From contig OY759970.1 in assembly GCA_963662965.1 (NCBI GenBank), positions 2,542,001-2,606,000 of the forward strand: DNA of 64,000 nt. Direction: 5' to 3'. Of the stretch, positions 49,770 to 56,934 are shown piece after piece; the first letter of the stretch is position 1; each line of letters opens with the position of its first letter. Made by a program: the position numbers and the translations under genes. Origin of the DNA: DTWD01 sp963662965 (lineage in GTDB: Bacteria > Acidobacteriota > Vicinamibacteria > Vicinamibacterales > UBA8438). The notes under the pieces were generated by a model. It saw only the letters and a program-made list of their open reading frames with translations. It was not told the origin of the DNA and made no database searches.

Positions 49770-50297
49770 TCATTGCACCTTGCGGTATTTTCGGATCGTC
49801 TCGCCGGTGGCGCGCTTCAGCAGGAACGTGCGGTTCGGGATGTCGTACTCCCAGCGCAGCGTCTCGCCGTCGAGGATGAGCATGTCGCCGTCGCGCTGGA
49901 TCTGGAAGGTGCGCATCCGGATCGGGCTCGAGCCGCTGACCCGAAGGTCGACGCCGCCGGGGACCGGCCCGTGCAGGTCCTCCGATCGTTCGTAGCCGTA
50001 GGTCCATGTCGTCGGTCCCCACCGGTATTCGCCGTAGCCGGCGGTCGACTCGAAGTCGTCCGGGCCGTTGCGGTGGCGGATCGCCATCACCAGCCCGTCG
50101 TGCACCATCCAGCGGCCTTCCATCTCCGGCGGCCGCAGGATCTGTTCGCCAACGTGCCACTCGACCAGCTCCCACGTCCCTTCGATCACGGAATGCACCT
50201 CGTCCGCCGGCCGGCCCTCCTGCGCATGGGCCGCCTGAGGGACGGCGAGCATAACGGTGGCGATCGTCGCCGTTCTGAGCCTGTGCATCTGTCGCAT
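49770..50297 (-). CDS. Secreted lipocalin-like protein
   Basis: A 175-residue protein with a signal peptide (about 8-25, ending Ala-His-Ala-Gln). The mature part begins Ile-Glu-Gly-Thr-Trp-Glu-Leu-Val-Glu-Trp, the opening of lipocalin-like domains, and continues in short beta strands (Gly-Arg-Trp-Met-Val-His-Asp-Gly-Leu-Val-Met, Thr-Trp-Thr-Tyr-Gly-Tyr, Thr-Leu-Arg-Trp-Glu-Tyr). Probably binds a hydrophobic ligand in the periplasm. Function unknown. Confidence 0.75.
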   Translation of the reverse strand: MRQMHRLRTATIATVMLAVPQAAHAQEGRPADEVHSVIEGTWELVEWHVGEQILRPPEMEGRWMVHDGLVMAIRHRNGPDDFESTAGYGEYRWGPTTWTYGYERSEDLHGPVPGGVDLRVSGSSPIRMRTFQIQRDGDMLILDGETLRWEYDIPNRTFLLKRATGETIRKYRKVQ

Positions 50298-50470
50298 GGT
50301 TGTACCTCCGGAGCCGCATTGATCCGGGCGTCAGGACCGGGCGACGGTGACCGTAACATGTGTAGCCTGAACTGTAGCTTAGGGAGCGGATGGCCGGGGA
50401 TGTTCGCTCTCGACCGTTGCGACGTTGTATTTAGTGCATCCAGCGACCAGCACGACGAGGTGCGGAAACG

Positions 50471-50893
50471 ATGAATCAACAGGACGATGTCCCGCGACTG
50501 CTCGTATCCCATCTGACCCTGCGACGCACAGTGGGGATCCTCGGCGTCCTGTTGCCTCTGTTACTCGCGATCGGTTGCTTTGTGGTCGGGCCCTCGTGCA
50601 CCGAGCTCCTGGAGTCGATTAGCCACTACTACGACACCGAGGTGGGTGACGTCTTCGTCGGCATCCTGTTCGCCATCGCCTGGTTCTTGTTCGCCTACCG
50701 GGTCTGCAGTGTGATCATGCTGGCGTGTATTGCTTCGATCGCCCTGTACGTCACGCTGTTCGAGGACACCGCCATCGCGAGGGTCAAGCCGGTGTTCTGG
50801 TTGGAATCGCTGGCGTTGTGGGCCTTCGGCGCCTCCTGGTTTGTCAAGGGGGAGACACTGTGGGCGGACGCCGCTCCCTCCGGCGGACGATGA
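50471..50893 (+). CDS. Small integral membrane protein, possibly internally deleted
   Basis: A 140-residue protein with about four membrane segments (about 18-40, 62-77, 80-96, 108-122). The N-terminal half (Leu-Arg-Arg-Thr-Val-Gly-Ile-Leu-Gly, Ser-Ile-Ser-His-Tyr-Tyr, Asp-Val-Phe-Val-Gly-Ile-Leu) resembles a membrane-protein family that has about 200 residues. The expected cytoplasmic segment after Phe-Ala-Tyr-Arg is missing, and the sequence continues directly into a later helix. No stop or frameshift, so it may be expressed. Function unknown. Confidence 0.6.
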   Translation: MNQQDDVPRLLVSHLTLRRTVGILGVLLPLLLAIGCFVVGPSCTELLESISHYYDTEVGDVFVGILFAIAWFLFAYRVCSVIMLACIASIALYVTLFEDTAIARVKPVFWLESLALWAFGASWFVKGETLWADAAPSGGR

Positions 50894-51027
50894 GGTCATG
50901 CGGAGACACGCGTGTTGGATGCGAACGGCGGCAGACGGGCGCGAAGGTGACCTTCAGCCTATCACGGGCAGCCACGCTCCCCTGTCCGGAGTAGCGTCAG
51001 CGCGACGCCGCCTGTCCCGAGCTCCGG

Positions 51028-51255
51028 CTACCGCTCGCGGAAGGTAATGAGCCCGCGCGTTGGATCGTAGGGTGAGACGCCGACCTTCACACGGTCGCCC
51101 GGGACGACCTTGATCCGGAACCGACGCATCCTCCCGCTCAGCTGTGCCAGCACTTCGTGCCCGGCATCACACTCGACGCGGTACAAGCCCCCACTGTGTA
51201 CCGCGGTGACCTGGCCCTGCACATCGATGAGATCGTCTTTTGACAGAATGTACAC
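51028..51255 (-). CDS. infA: Translation initiation factor IF-1
   Basis: A 75-residue OB-fold protein with the IF-1 sequence pattern: Ser-Lys-Asp-Asp-Leu-Ile-Asp-Val-Gln-Gly-Gln-Val, Val-Glu-Cys-Asp-Ala-Gly-His-Glu-Val-Leu-Ala, Gly-Arg-Met-Arg-Arg-Phe-Arg-Ile, Pro-Gly-Asp-Arg-Val-Lys-Val and Tyr-Asp-Pro-Thr-Arg-Gly. It binds the 30S A site during initiation. The usual Met-Ser-Lys-Asp-Asp is preceded only by GTG, TAC, ATT and CTG codons, so the start codon is unusual. It stands apart from any ribosomal-protein operon. Confidence 0.92.
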   Translation of the reverse strand: MYILSKDDLIDVQGQVTAVHSGGLYRVECDAGHEVLAQLSGRMRRFRIKVVPGDRVKVGVSPYDPTRGLITFRER

Positions 51256-51256
51256 C

Positions 51257-51261
51257 CCTCC
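51257..51261 (-). promoter_or_regulatory. infA: Ribosome-binding site for infA
   Basis: GGAGG on the minus strand lies 1 base before the GTG, 7 before ATT and 10 before CTG. The first distance is too short for normal initiation, which favours one of the non-ATG codons nearer to Ser-Lys-Asp-Asp. Confidence 0.55.
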
Positions 51262-51320
51262 AAGGGATCATACCCGCAGCGGGTGGGTTGTCATAGCAAG
51301 CCGGTGCGTATAATCGCGAC

Positions 51321-51845
51321 ATGCGCGAATCTACGTCAGCCGACCAGGAGAGCCACGCGAGGTTGCTCCTGGTTGGTGCCGTCGTCGCTATCGTGTTGGC
51401 GTGCGCGTCCGGAACGACCGCGCACGAGTCCTTATCGCAAGCCGAGACCGACAGCGCCAGCGACGTCATTGCCTTCGAGCGGCGGATCGAAGCGGCCGTC
51501 CTGACGGCGGACGTGGCCTTTCTCGACCACGTCTGTGCCAGCGATTTCACCTACACCCACGGCGACGGATGGACAACGGGTGGCGCCCCGTTGGGTGTGG
51601 ACACGAAGTCGGAGTGGCTGGCTTCGCTGGCGGGGCGATATTCCCTGCGAGACGTCGCGACGCAGCACGTCGAGATGCACGGCGACGTGGCCATTACGAC
51701 CGGCCGCGTGCGCGCTCGCACCGGCGCGACGGACGCCGCCCCGCGCGCCTTCAGCTTTTGGTATGTCCGCGTCTATGAACGTCGAGACGGCGAGTGGCGG
51801 TATTTGTCGCATCGCACGGTGAGTGGACCGGTGTACGACGAGTGA
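51321..51845 (+). CDS. DUF4440/NTF2-like secreted protein
   Basis: A 174-residue protein. Its signal peptide (about 14-35, Leu-Leu-Leu-Val-Gly-Ala-Val-Val-Ala-Ile-Val-Leu-Ala-Cys) may be of lipoprotein type. The mature domain is the DUF4440 variant of the SnoaL/NTF2 fold: Phe-Glu-Arg-Arg-Ile-Glu-Ala-Ala-Val, Ala-Ser-Asp-Phe-Thr-Tyr-Thr-His-Gly-Asp-Gly, and Trp-Tyr-Val-Arg-Val-Tyr-Glu-Arg-Arg-Asp-Gly-Glu-Trp-Arg-Tyr. Likely a ligand-binding or steroid-isomerase-like cone. A NIPSNAP protein follows 51 bases later. Confidence 0.8.
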   Translation: MRESTSADQESHARLLLVGAVVAIVLACASGTTAHESLSQAETDSASDVIAFERRIEAAVLTADVAFLDHVCASDFTYTHGDGWTTGGAPLGVDTKSEWLASLAGRYSLRDVATQHVEMHGDVAITTGRVRARTGATDAAPRAFSFWYVRVYERRDGEWRYLSHRTVSGPVYDE

Positions 51846-51896
51846 TCCGCGTGGTCCCGTCTCACCCGTGAGCCGGGGCATTGGGGAGAAGACGGC

Positions 51897-52322
51897 ATGT
51901 TGAAGTGGAAAGTGCTCGCGGTCGTCGGGCTGTTGTTCGGGCTCGCCGGTGTGTCGTGGGGGTTCGCCCAGGCGCCGCGTGATCCTGGCTTCTTCGAGCT
52001 TCGCATCTACACGACGCTGCACGGACAACGAGACGCGCTCGCGGCGCGCTTCGGGGACTACACCACCAACATCTACGAGCGGCACGGGATACGCAATGTC
52101 GGCTATTGGCTCGCGGCATCGGGCGACGACGCGGAGCGCACGTTCGTGTACATGCGGGGGTATCCGTCGCGACAGGCCCGAGACGAGCGACTCGGCGCCG
52201 CCAACGCCGATCCAGAGTTCCTCGAGATCGTGACGACGGCGGAGCGGAACCCCGACACCAGACTCATCGAGTCGGTGCGGTCGGTGGACCTGATTCCGAC
52301 CGACTACTCGGCCATTAGATAG
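51897..52322 (+). CDS. Secreted NIPSNAP family protein
   Basis: A 141-residue protein with a signal peptide (about 1-26). The domain begins Phe-Phe-Glu-Leu-Arg-Ile-Tyr-Thr-Thr-Leu-His-Gly-Gln and contains Phe-Val-Tyr-Met-Arg-Gly-Tyr-Pro-Ser-Arg and Asp-Pro-Glu-Phe, hallmarks of the NIPSNAP dimeric alpha-beta barrel. The family lacks a settled catalytic role. Follows the DUF4440 gene on the same strand. Confidence 0.82.
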   Translation: MLKWKVLAVVGLLFGLAGVSWGFAQAPRDPGFFELRIYTTLHGQRDALAARFGDYTTNIYERHGIRNVGYWLAASGDDAERTFVYMRGYPSRQARDERLGAANADPEFLEIVTTAERNPDTRLIESVRSVDLIPTDYSAIR

Positions 52323-52352
52323 GACGAGAGACAGGGAAGGAGGGATGTGCTG

Positions 52353-52710
52353 ATGAGACGCGTCGGTCTCCTACTCGGTTTCTTCCTGAGTTGTCGCCGT
52401 CCCCGCGTGGTCACAGCCGACTCGTGCGCGACCCGAGGTGGCCCCGGCCCCGCTCCAGTTTCCCGACGTCGTCCGCGAGGCGCGGGCCCTAGTGGAGCAG
52501 GACTGGGCCACGAAGGGGTATCCCCGCATCGCGATCGCGGTCGCGGCCGATAGCAGACCGTCTGGTCCGAAGGGTTCGGCTACGCCGACCTCGAGTGCCG
52601 CCTCCCGATGACGCCGTAGATCAAGTTTCGCGTCGGGAGTATCGCGAAACCGATGACCGCGGCGGCCGTGGCGACGCTCCTCGACAAGGGACGGCTCGAC
52701 CTGGATGCGC
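52353..52710 (+). pseudogene. Serine hydrolase (beta-lactamase family), 5' part, cut by IS
   Basis: A decayed class C beta-lactamase/serine hydrolase. The reading frame shifts after the start, an in-frame TAG lies at 52617-52619, and the frame then reads Lys-Phe-Arg-Val-Gly-Ser-Ile-Ala-Lys-Pro-Met-Thr, where Ser-x-x-Lys is the catalytic site. The gene stops at the IS element at 52711 and continues unchanged after it at 54125. Its continuity across the IS proves that the insertion is recent relative to the gene family. Confidence 0.8.
52697..52710 (+). repeat. 14-bp direct repeat, left side of the IS
   Basis: cgacctggatgcgc is repeated exactly at 54125-54138 on the other side of the element. 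Removing the element and one copy restores the serine hydrolase frame (Gly-Arg-Leu-Asp-Leu-Asp-Ala-Pro-Ile-Gln-Arg). Confidence 0.85.
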
Positions 52711-52745
52711 TGTACCGCACCCGGTTTCTTGGACACACGTTTGCG

Positions 52746-53648
52746 CTACGCGGCATGGCGTAGCTCGTATTGCTCGCGCGCTTCGAGTGGCGTGCGATAC
52801 GCCAGCTTTTCGAGGCGCCAGCACTGGTTGTCGCGTTCGACGAACGCAGCGACGGCGGCGCGCACGTCGGCGAGGGTGTGAAAGACCCGGCCGTAGATCG
52901 CTTGCTCCTTGAGCGTGCGATTCCAGCGCTCGACGACCCCGTTGGTTTCCGGCTCTTCGAGGAAGCCGAAGCTGGGGTGGATGCCCCAGTAGCGGACCTG
53001 GTTGAGGAAGTGGTCTGACAGATACTGGCTGCCGTGGTCCATCCGTAGCGCCAAGCCGCGGGCCACGTCCGCCTCGACCGAGCCGTCGCGTCGCCCGAGC
53101 CCTTGCGCGATCGGCTCGAGGGCGGCAAAACGGCTCCCCACCTTGCACACATGCCAGCCCACGCACTCGGCGTTCCAGTGGTCCACCGCCGCGAAGGTCC
53201 AGACCCAGCCGTCCTCCACGGTGAACACCCGTACGCCGTCGGTGCCCCACATCACCTGAGGCGCCGAAGTGACAATCGTCCCGTCGTGCGCTTTCGGGTC
53301 ACCCTGCCGCCCGCGGTGGGGTGAGAGCAGCCCCTGCGCGCGCATCACACGCAACACCCGCGTCCGGGACACGCGGATCCCGTCGAGAATCCGCAGCCGC
53401 GCGTGGACCTTGCGATGGCCCTCGCCCTGGAACGGTGACCGGGTCAGGTCGCTGCGAATGGCCGCCAAAAGCTGCGCATCCGACAGCGCGGGCGTCGGCC
53501 CGCGGCGCGCCGGGCCAGCACCCCGCTTTCGGCACTGCGCACGCGCCCGCCGCGCGTAGAGCGCCGAGCGCGACCTCTCCCACGTCCGACACACCCGTTC
53601 GAGACCATAGCGCCGCCCCGTGGTCGCGGAGGTCGTTGCGCTCATCAT
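52746..53648 (-). CDS. IS3-family transposase OrfB (DDE integrase domain)
   Basis: A 300-residue transposase with an N-terminal helix-rich part (HTH_21-like, Arg-Val-Ser-Arg-Thr-Arg-Val-Leu-Arg-Val-Met) and an rve catalytic core. The DDE acids appear to be the Asp in Gly-Thr-Asp-Gly-Val, the Asp in Met-Asp-His-Gly-Ser-Gln-Tyr, and the Glu in Asn-Gly-Val-Val-Glu-Arg-Trp-Asn. It ends in Thr-Pro-Leu-Glu-Ala-Arg-Glu-Gln. Full length for the family, so the element may be active. The orfA and orfB frames overlap by 4 bases; in this family the transposase is usually made by frameshifting between them. Confidence 0.9.
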   Translation of the reverse strand: MMSATTSATTGRRYGLERVCRTWERSRSALYARRARAQCRKRGAGPARRGPTPALSDAQLLAAIRSDLTRSPFQGEGHRKVHARLRILDGIRVSRTRVLRVMRAQGLLSPHRGRQGDPKAHDGTIVTSAPQVMWGTDGVRVFTVEDGWVWTFAAVDHWNAECVGWHVCKVGSRFAALEPIAQGLGRRDGSVEADVARGLALRMDHGSQYLSDHFLNQVRYWGIHPSFGFLEEPETNGVVERWNRTLKEQAIYGRVFHTLADVRAAVAAFVERDNQCWRLEKLAYRTPLEAREQYELRHAA

Positions 53649-54079
53649 CGCGACCTCCGCGTCGCCAAAGGGAGGCGACGCTCCGCCGCGCGGGCACGCG
53701 CCCGCAGCAGTTCGTTCTCCATCGACAGTGCCCCAATGTGTCGCTTGGCGGCATCCAGCACTGCGGCTACCGGTTCACCGGCCTGCTCCTTCAGCCCGAG
53801 TTCGAGACCGGCCAACGCCCGCGCCTTCCACTCCTCCAGCCGATAGATCTCCACCCCGACTGCACGCGAGACCGCGTCGAGTGACTCGCCGCACAGCAGC
53901 CGCAGCACCACGTCCCGCTTCCGGCTCGCACTCCACCGCTGCCCGGGCGCCAAGGCCCGGGCCCCAGCCGCCGCAGCGTCGGCGCCGACTCCGGTCGCCC
54001 TTCGGGCTCCCTCCGTCCGCGCCGACCCAGCTCCCTGCACCCTCCTCGACTGAACCATTCCCGCTACCTCCTTGGACAT
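53645..54079 (-). CDS. IS3-family transposase OrfA
   Basis: A 144-residue protein with an Ala/Arg-rich N-terminal extension, then a helix-turn-helix (Ser-Ala-Ser-Arg-Lys-Arg-Asp-Val-Val-Leu-Arg-Leu-Leu...Ile-Tyr-Arg-Leu-Glu-Glu-Trp-Lys) and a leucine-zipper-like tail (Met-Glu-Asn-Glu-Leu-Leu-Arg-Ala). OrfA binds the terminal repeats and regulates the transposase. The extension of about 45 residues is long; the true start may be internal. Confidence 0.85.
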   Translation of the reverse strand: MSKEVAGMVQSRRVQGAGSARTEGARRATGVGADAAAAGARALAPGQRWSASRKRDVVLRLLCGESLDAVSRAVGVEIYRLEEWKARALAGLELGLKEQAGEPVAAVLDAAKRHIGALSMENELLRARARAAERRLPLATRRSR

Positions 54080-54124
54080 CAGATTCTCCCTTAATCCGTG
54101 TCCAAGAAAACCGGGGGCGCAATA

Positions 54125-54138
54125 CGACCTGGATGCGC
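54125..54138 (+). repeat. 14-bp direct repeat, right side of the IS
   Basis: Exact copy of 52697-52710; see there. It directly adjoins the right end of the element at 54124. Confidence 0.85.
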
Positions 54139-54905
54139 CGATTCAGCGGTACGTCCCGACGTTTCCCGAGAAGGCCTATCCGATCACGACGCGACAGCTG
54201 GGCGGTCATCTGGCCGGCATTCGCCACTATGAAGGCGACGAGAACTTCATCCGGGATCCGTACGCCACGGTCGAGGACGCGCTCACGATTTTCCAGAATG
54301 ATCCCCTGCTGCACGCACCGGGCTCGGCGTTCTCGTACACCAGCTACGGCTACGACCTCTTGAGCGCGGTAGTGGAGGGGGCCTCCGGGCACGAGTGTCT
54401 GACGTACATGCGCGAGGTCGTCTTTCGCCCGCTGGGGATGAATGACACGGTCGCCGATTTCGTCACCAGCATCATCCCGCACCGCGCCGGGTTCTATGTG
54501 CGCACCGAAGACGGCGACGTGATCAACGCCCCGTTCGTTGACAACAGTTACAAGTGGGCGGGCGGCGGATTCCTCTCGACGACAGAAGACCTACTGCGTT
54601 TCGGGAACGCCCATCTGGGCGACGACTATCTGTCGGACACCGCGAAGCGACTGCTGTTTACGGAGCAGCAGACTCACGACGGCGACGGCGTTGGCTATGG
54701 GTTCGGCTGGTTCCTGCGCGCCGACCCGGACGGACGTCCCCTGCAGTCTCACTCCGGCGGTTCGGTCGGTGGGACGTCGCTCCTCATGATGCAGCCTGAC
54801 ACGGGCGTGGTCGTCGTGGGCCTGATCAATCTCACGAGGGCCGACAACAGCATCGTCCGAGACGTGTTGGGCCTGTTCGTGCACGCGGCCGAGGCATCAC
54901 ACTAG
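54125..54905 (+). pseudogene. Serine hydrolase (beta-lactamase family), 3' part
   Basis: Continues the hydrolase after the IS: Asp-Leu-Asp-Ala-Pro-Ile-Gln-Arg-Tyr-Val-Pro, Gly-His-Leu-Ala-Gly-Ile-Arg-His-Tyr, Pro-Gly-Ser-Ala-Phe-Ser-Tyr-Thr-Ser-Tyr-Gly-Tyr and the late His-Ser-Gly-Gly-Ser-Val-Gly-Gly-Thr (KTG-like box). This part is a clean frame of 260 codons to TAG at 54903. Because the start and the Ser-x-x-Lys are in the disrupted 5' piece, no active enzyme can be made from it alone. Confidence 0.8.
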
Positions 54906-55160
54906 GCGTCCTGCCAACCAGGGTTCGTGATGTCACGCGGATCGAAGTAGTTCTCCTGCTCCGTGATACGACCATCGTCATCGACCGTGAAACGGTCGCA
55001 GACGCGAAGGGTGCATCGTGGAGCCGCGATGTGGCAGAGAAACACGACCGTCACCCCGGTCAAAGACTCGTTGACGTAGCTGTCGAGCAACTCGACGCCG
55101 CTGAGCAGATCGGGAAGCGGTGCCCACCAGACTGAGCGGAGGACGCCGTGACCGACCAGC
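54902..55160 (-). pseudogene. C-terminal fragment of an NTF2/SnoaL-like protein
   Basis: On the minus strand the last 85 codons encode Leu-Leu-Asp-Ser-Tyr-Val-Asn-Glu-Ser-Leu-Thr-Gly-Val-Thr-Val-Val-Phe and Cys-Asp-Arg-Phe-Thr-Val-Asp-Asp-Asp-Gly-Arg-Ile-Thr-Glu-Gln-Glu-Asn-Tyr-Phe-Asp-Pro, a typical end of a SnoaL-like protein. The N-terminal part is missing, replaced at about 55155 by a fragment of another gene on the opposite strand. Confidence 0.65.
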
Positions 55161-55169
55161 GGGACGGCC

Positions 55170-55370
55170 GACCCGTGGGACAAGTGGGGTCCGCAGCTCG
55201 ACCTGCTCGTCGTACGGGATGGCATCGAAGCTCTTACCGCCGCCGCCTCCCAGAGCCGGGTCACGAAGATGCTGGCGATCTCGAAACTCGATACCGCGAT
55301 CGAGGTGTTCGACACCGAAGCTGAGGCGCTGCAGAGCTTTGACGGTGCGCAGCAGGCCGGAGCTGGCTAG
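55170..55370 (+). pseudogene. C-terminal fragment of a STAS-domain protein
   Basis: The frame ending at 55370 reads Asp-Gly-Ile-Glu-Ala-Leu-Thr-Ala-Ala-Ala, Val-Thr-Lys-Met-Leu-Ala-Ile-Ser-Lys-Leu, Ile-Glu-Val-Phe-Asp-Thr-Glu-Ala-Glu-Ala-Leu-Gln-Ser-Phe, the second half of an anti-sigma-factor-antagonist fold. The phosphorylatable Ser/Thr would lie in the missing first half. The join with the minus-strand NTF2 fragment is a rearrangement scar. Confidence 0.6.
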
Positions 55371-55878
55371 CCATGATCGGCCCACACCGGCGGCGCGGTG
55401 CCCTAGCGGTGTCCCACGTGTCCCAGGATTAGATAATCCTCGTCACCTAAGATTAGGGGAGACGAACGATGGCCGAATGCCTTCTCCCTTTTCCTTAAGG
55501 GCACGATCCGAGCTCGCAGGCCATCGTCGGTTTGTTGGGCTGCCGGCCTCGACGATCAATTCCGCCGACTACAGGGGGCCGTGGCCGGCCTCGCGGTCGA
55601 GCACCTCGAGTGGCAGGAGTGCCCCGGGCGCAACACTATCGGCATGCTGATGTGTACAGCTACATCTCTGCGTCAACCGACGACTTCGAGCTGATTGCCG
55701 ACGAGCGCGTCTTCGACTGGAACGAGGGACGGTTTGCGTGGGGCGGGGCGAGCTAACTTAGTGGAATACGTTCGACCTCACCCGGTCCTGCCGACGAGCG
55801 CGTCTTCGACTGGAACGAGCCAACCGGACGGCTTTGCGTGACGGGCGGGGCGAGCTAACTTAGTGGAAACGTTCGACC
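55371..55878. other. Degenerate DNA with gene tails and tandem repeat
   Basis: No intact gene. It holds a DinB-like fragment (55548-55646), a plus-strand fragment resembling the C-terminus of the HTTM/DCC gene at 57276 (frame ending 55756), and a two-unit tandem repeat (55698-55891). Confidence 0.6.
55548..55646 (+). pseudogene. DinB-family fragment
   Basis: The frame reads Leu-Asp-Asp-Gln-Phe-Arg-Arg-Leu-Gln-Gly-Ala-Val-Ala-Gly-Leu, Glu-His-Leu-Glu-Trp-Gln-Glu, Pro-Gly-Arg-Asn-Thr-Ile-Gly-Met-Leu, the first helix and characteristic loop of DinB-like proteins. It breaks off immediately into an unrelated frame. Confidence 0.55.
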
Positions 55879-55891
55879 TCACCCGGTCCTG
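55698..55891 (+). repeat. Two-unit tandem repeat, units of 93 and 101 bp
   Basis: The unit starting ccgacgagcgcgtcttcgac at 55698 recurs at 55791 and ends at 55891. The second unit has a few inserted bases. The first unit encodes a tail resembling the C-terminus of the HTTM/DCC protein (Leu-Ile-Ala-Asp-Glu-Arg-Val-Phe-Asp-Trp versus Leu-Leu-Ala-Asp-Arg-Arg-Ala-Phe-Asp-Trp). Confidence 0.7.
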
Positions 55892-56934
55892 ACGAACACG
55901 AGATCGCGGGTGACGGTCGAGACGGTGCGCCCGCGCTTCCGATGCCTCACGTTCCGGTGGGCGATCTCGAAGCCGTAGCCGGCAAGCAGCGACACGATTC
56001 GTCGGCCGCTCTCTCGCGTGTCCGTCGTCTCGATCTGGAGCTCTTTGACCTCAAGACGCGCCAGCGTCTGTGCCGCACCTTCGAGGATCTCGTTGGTCAA
56101 CCCTGGCACATCGATCTTGATGTGGTTCGGGCAGGGGACGTCGTAGTGCCTGATGAAATCGTCGATTGACCATACCTGCACTGACTGCCAGGCGGGAAAA
56201 TCCTTCTTGGGGCATCGCTTGAAGCTGAAGGAGCGACCCAGCATCAGCTGGGACACGTTGAGTCGGTCGAGGCTGCTGCGATTGCGATTGCTGAAGCCGA
56301 GTTGCAGACACTTGACGTCCTTGCTGTATCCGTTCAACTCGCAGTTCGCTGCCAGGTTGTAGTAGTTCGCGGCGGCCGGCTCGAAACTCCAGACGTCGAG
56401 CGCTTCACGACGCGCCGCATAGAGGGTGAGCGTGCCGATATTGGCCCCAATGTCCCAAAACACGCTGCCCGGCTCCATCGCGTCGATCCACGCGAGCGAA
56501 TCGGGCTCCTTGGTCAACAGTCCGCGGGCCCGTCCGTAACTGAGGCGACCGTGGCCGAGGAATTTGATGGGCCCGTGCGGGGAGTCGACCATGATGGGAT
56601 CCGCCAGCAGCGTGTCAATGGCAGACGCTCGCGATCTTGCTGAGGCGAGGCGCAGGCTGGTCACACCGATGACGGCAGGAAGGCCCTGCACGAGTTCGGT
56701 CGCGCGGAGAAACGCTTTCCGCACAACCCGCATGGTGGCGGACCGTTTCGGTTCCAGAAACCGCTTCAGCCGTTTCGTGGCCCGTGCGGCACGCTTCGCG
56801 GCTCGCCTCGCGTTGCCACGCAGGCGCCGAAGCAGGCGCCGAGTCTCGAATCGTCCTTGCTTCGCGGCTCGAAAGCATCTGCGAACGAGTAGGCGAAGCA
56901 GAGGGACGTCTTGAGCCTGACCGAGGTTCGACAT
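55879..56934 (-). CDS. FkbM-family SAM-dependent methyltransferase
   Basis: A 351-residue protein. The Arg/Lys-rich first 65 residues are likely a basic extension. The methyltransferase domain has the SAM loop Trp-Asp161-Ile-Gly-Ala-Asn-Ile-Gly168, then Phe-Glu-Pro-Ala-Ala-Ala-Asn and the FkbM box His-Ile-Lys-Ile-Asp-Val-Pro-Gly-Leu-Thr-Asn-Glu-Ile-Leu-Glu-Gly-Ala. FkbM enzymes methylate hydroxyls on glycans or polyketides. Neighbours point to glycan or surface polymer modification. A second FkbM gene lies at 61367. Confidence 0.85.
   Translation of the reverse strand: MSNLGQAQDVPLLRLLVRRCFRAAKQGRFETRRLLRRLRGNARRAAKRAARATKRLKRFLEPKRSATMRVVRKAFLRATELVQGLPAVIGVTSLRLASARSRASAIDTLLADPIMVDSPHGPIKFLGHGRLSYGRARGLLTKEPDSLAWIDAMEPGSVFWDIGANIGTLTLYAARREALDVWSFEPAAANYYNLAANCELNGYSKDVKCLQLGFSNRNRSSLDRLNVSQLMLGRSFSFKRCPKKDFPAWQSVQVWSIDDFIRHYDVPCPNHIKIDVPGLTNEILEGAAQTLARLEVKELQIETTDTRESGRRIVSLLAGYGFEIAHRNVRHRKRGRTVSTVTRDLVFVRTG

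Larger units (their letters stand above)
52711..54124. mobile_element. IS3-family insertion sequence, about 1414 bp
   Basis: The element has imperfect terminal inverted repeats of about 26 bp (left cacccggtttcttggacac; right, reversed, cccccggttttcttggacac), two overlapping genes orfA and orfB on the minus strand, and 14-bp direct repeats on both sides. Gene order and orfB motifs place it in the IS3 family. It interrupts a serine hydrolase gene. The flanking duplication is longer than the 3-4 bp usual for this family. Confidence 0.88.

Noticed and set aside
52711..54124. Composite transposon carrying cargo
   Set aside because: Only orfA and orfB lie between the inverted ends; there is no cargo gene.
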